Origin: Ramlibacter sp.
GTDB taxonomy: Bacteria; Pseudomonadota; Gammaproteobacteria; Burkholderiales; Burkholderiaceae_C
Length of the DNA stretch: 5,586 nucleotides
Assembly (NCBI GenBank): GCA_028292185.1
Contig: JAQGMT010000014.1
Span: 1 to 5,586 of the forward strand
Direction of reading: 5' to 3'
Shown: piece by piece, positions 3,631 to 5,586 of the stretch
How the letters are laid out: each line of letters opens with the position of its first letter
How positions within the stretch are numbered: the stretch's first letter is position 1
The notes under the pieces: generated by a model
Seen by the model: only the letters and a program-made list of their open reading frames with translations
Told to the model about the DNA's origin: nothing
The model's database searches: none
Translations under genes and position numbers: made by a program

Positions 3631-5586
3631 ATGGACGCCCCCCACGTTCCGCAGATTCGCCTGTACCAGAACTGGCTGCGCGACACCCGCGGCCTCTCGT
3701 TCGATTGCTATGACGACCTGTGGCGGTGGTCCACCACGGATCTCTGCGCATTCTGGGCCAGCGTCTGGGACTACTTCGACCTTGAGTCGCCGACGCCCAT
3801 CGCCCGCGTGCTGGCCGAGCCGCGCATGCCCGGCGCGAAGTGGTTCGAAGGCGCGCAGTTCAACTACGTGCGTCAGGTCTTCCGTCACGTGGAACTCGCC
3901 GAGGCCGCGGGGATGCCAGCGGTGATCAGCCGTGACGAGAGAGGCCGCGAACGCGAACTCGGATGGCCGGAGCTGCGCCGCCAAGTGGCCTCGCTGGCCT
4001 TGCACCTGCAGTCGCAGGGCGTGCAGCCGGGTGACCGCGTTGGGGCGTATCTGCCGAACGTGATCGAATCGATCGTCGCCTTTCTGGCAGTCGCAAGCAT
4101 CGGCGGCGTCTGGAGCCTTTGCGCCCCGGATATGGGTACCAACGCCGTGCTCGATCGGTTCAAGCAGATCGAACCCAAGGTATTGATCGCCTGCGATGGG
4201 GTTCGATATGGCGGCCGCGACTTCGATCGCAGCGCGGTGGTGGGCGAACTGCGGACCGCGCTGCCGAGCGTGCAGCATCTCATCGTGCTGCGAGGCGGCG
4301 TCACCAGCGGCATCGACCTGAGCGCGTTGCAGCCCTTCACCGACATGGCGATTGCCACCGCGCGCGACGACCCGCAGGCGCGCGAGTTTCAGCCGATGTG
4401 GCTGCCGTTCGAGCATCCCTTGTGGATCGTATATTCCAGCGGCACCACCGGCCTGCCCAAGCCGATCGTGCACGGTCACGGCGGCACGGTGATCGTCGCC
4501 CTGGCGCTGAACGTGCTGCACAACGACATTGGTTGCAGCTACGAGCCGAACAACTGGCGCGAGCGCTATCACTGGTACAGCTCCACCGGCTGGGTGATGT
4601 GGAACATCCAGGTCGCCGGCCTGCTCGGCGGCACCACCTGCTGCATTTACGACGGCAATCCGGCCGGCAGCAAGGAACGTCCGGACTGGGGCGTGCTGTG
4701 GCGCTTCGCGGCAGAGCTCGGCGTCACGTTCTTTGGTGCGGGCGCTGCTTTCTACGCCAACTGCATGAAGGCAGGCGTCGAACTCCATTCTTGCGGTGAC
4801 TTGCCCGCGGTCCGCACCTTGGGCGTCACCGGCTCACCTCTGGGCGCGGAAGTGCAGAAGTGGGGTGTCGATCAATTCGCCACCGTGCGAGGCCGGCTCA
4901 CGGGGGGGACGGCAGCGAACGCGGATCAATCAGTCTGGTGGTGCAACATGTCGGGCGGCACGGACTTCGCCGGCGCGTTCGTCGGCGGCAATCGCGAGCT
5001 GCCGCAGGTTCCGGGCGAGATGCAATGCCGCTTGCTGGGCTGCGCCGTGGAGGCCTGGAACGAACACGGCCAGCCGGTGATCGACGAGGTGGGCGAACTG
5101 GTGTGCATCCGTCCGATGCCGTCGATGCCGCTTTACTTCCTGGGCGATGAAGGCAACAAGCGCTATCTCTCCTCGTACTTCGATACCTACCCGGGCGTCT
5201 GGCGGCATGGCGACTGGCTGAAGATCACGCCGTCGGGCAGCTGCATCATCTACGGCCGCAGCGACGCGACCATCAACCGCCACGGGCTGCGCATGGGACC
5301 CAGCGAGCTGTACAGCGCGGTGGAGGCGCTGCCCGAGGTGCTGGACTCGATGGTGGTGGACCTCGAATACCTCGGCCGCGAAAGCTACATGCCCTTGTTC
5401 GTCGCCCTGCGACCCGGTGTCGCGCTCGACGCGGCCATGAAGGCGCGGATCAACAACGCGATCAAGACAGCCCTGTCACCGCGCTTCATCCCCAACGCCA
5501 TCTTCCAGGTGGCGGAGGTGCCACGCACGCTGTCCGGCAAGAAGCAGGAGCTGCCGATCAAGAAGCTGCTGCTCGGGCAACCGATC
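3631..5586 (+). CDS. aacS: Acetoacetyl-CoA synthetase (acetoacetate--CoA ligase); C-terminus cut off by window edge
   Basis: An ANL-superfamily adenylating enzyme that activates acetoacetate with ATP and CoA (EC 6.2.1.16), linking ketone bodies or polyhydroxybutyrate breakdown to acetyl-CoA. 652 codons are visible; the family is about 650-680 residues, so roughly 20-30 are missing. Motifs in order: the ATP-binding loop YSSGTTGLPKP (268-278), HWYSSTGWVMWN (314-325), SGGTD (441-445), HGDW (526-529, D528 contacting ribose), hinge GRSDATINRHGLRMG (542-556) and PRTLSGKK (631-638), where K637 is the expected catalytic, acylatable lysine. Start ATG at 3631 fits the usual N-terminus, which runs quickly into LYQNWLRDTRGLSF. 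No convincing Shine-Dalgarno sequence precedes it. It diverges from the thioesterase gene across 56 bp. A Gly/Ala-rich linker with a run of seven G (4902-4908) lies just before WWCN-SGGTD, with frame intact on both sides. Activity on related short 3-oxo or branched acids is possible. Confidence 0.92.
   Translation, partial: MDAPHVPQIRLYQNWLRDTRGLSFDCYDDLWRWSTTDLCAFWASVWDYFDLESPTPIARVLAEPRMPGAKWFEGAQFNYVRQVFRHVELAEAAGMPAVISRDERGRERELGWPELRRQVASLALHLQSQGVQPGDRVGAYLPNVIESIVAFLAVASIGGVWSLCAPDMGTNAVLDRFKQIEPKVLIACDGVRYGGRDFDRSAVVGELRTALPSVQHLIVLRGGVTSGIDLSALQPFTDMAIATARDDPQAREFQPMWLPFEHPLWIVYSSGTTGLPKPIVHGHGGTVIVALALNVLHNDIGCSYEPNNWRERYHWYSSTGWVMWNIQVAGLLGGTTCCIYDGNPAGSKERPDWGVLWRFAAELGVTFFGAGAAFYANCMKAGVELHSCGDLPAVRTLGVTGSPLGAEVQKWGVDQFATVRGRLTGGTAANADQSVWWCNMSGGTDFAGAFVGGNRELPQVPGEMQCRLLGCAVEAWNEHGQPVIDEVGELVCIRPMPSMPLYFLGDEGNKRYLSSYFDTYPGVWRHGDWLKITPSGSCIIYGRSDATINRHGLRMGPSELYSAVEALPEVLDSMVVDLEYLGRESYMPLFVALRPGVALDAAMKARINNAIKTALSPRFIPNAIFQVAEVPRTLSGKKQELPIKKLLLGQPI

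Noticed and set aside
3277..4788. 503-codon minus-strand open frame antisense to the acetoacetyl-CoA synthetase gene
   Set aside because: It has no recognisable motif, and its 3' part is the thioesterase gene read in another frame. Long antisense frames are expected opposite GC-rich coding DNA.

Overview
The window is GC-rich and densely coding, with strong third-position G/C in every gene. The protein families and wording of their motifs (a COG0277-type D-lactate dehydrogenase-like flavoenzyme, a PduO-type cobalamin adenosyltransferase, a YdiI-like thioesterase and an acetoacetyl-CoA synthetase of the 'WWCNMSGGTD' type) look like a chromosomal region of a beta-proteobacterium, probably Burkholderiales. 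That placement is inference from remembered family resemblance, not a search. I see no transposase, phage gene, integrase, CRISPR array, rRNA or tRNA, so this looks like ordinary chromosome rather than an island.

Layout, left to right. 1-1382 (minus): FAD-binding oxidase, most like D-lactate dehydrogenase (cytochrome); it is cut at its C-terminus by the window edge. 1383-1469: spacer with an interrupted inverted repeat. 1470-1805 and 1821-2441 (minus): two tandem, paralogous, exported EF-hand proteins 15 bp apart. Three genes therefore read leftward in the order 206-aa EF-hand, 111-aa EF-hand, FAD oxidase. 2445-2587: divergent intergenic region containing a perfect hairpin that abuts the ribosome binding site of the first EF-hand gene. 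2588-3148 (plus): PduO-type ATP:cob(I)alamin adenosyltransferase. 3152-3574 (minus): hotdog-fold acyl-CoA thioesterase, convergent with the adenosyltransferase across only 3 bp. 3575-3630: 56-bp divergent spacer with a good promoter match for the thioesterase. 3631-5586 (plus): acetoacetyl-CoA synthetase, cut at its C-terminus by the right edge.

The enzymes share a theme of small organic acid and acyl-CoA metabolism: lactate-type 2-hydroxyacid oxidation, adenosylcobalamin supply (for example for methylmalonyl-CoA mutase), acyl-CoA hydrolysis and acetoacetate activation. They lie in alternating orientations and do not form one operon, so a joint pathway is only a suggestion. The least explained part is the pair of small secreted EF-hand proteins, which carry an unusually compact two-loop calcium-binding module and, in the larger one, a Pro-Ala-Gly-Leu repeat linker. 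I found no clear evidence of a new multi-gene system.
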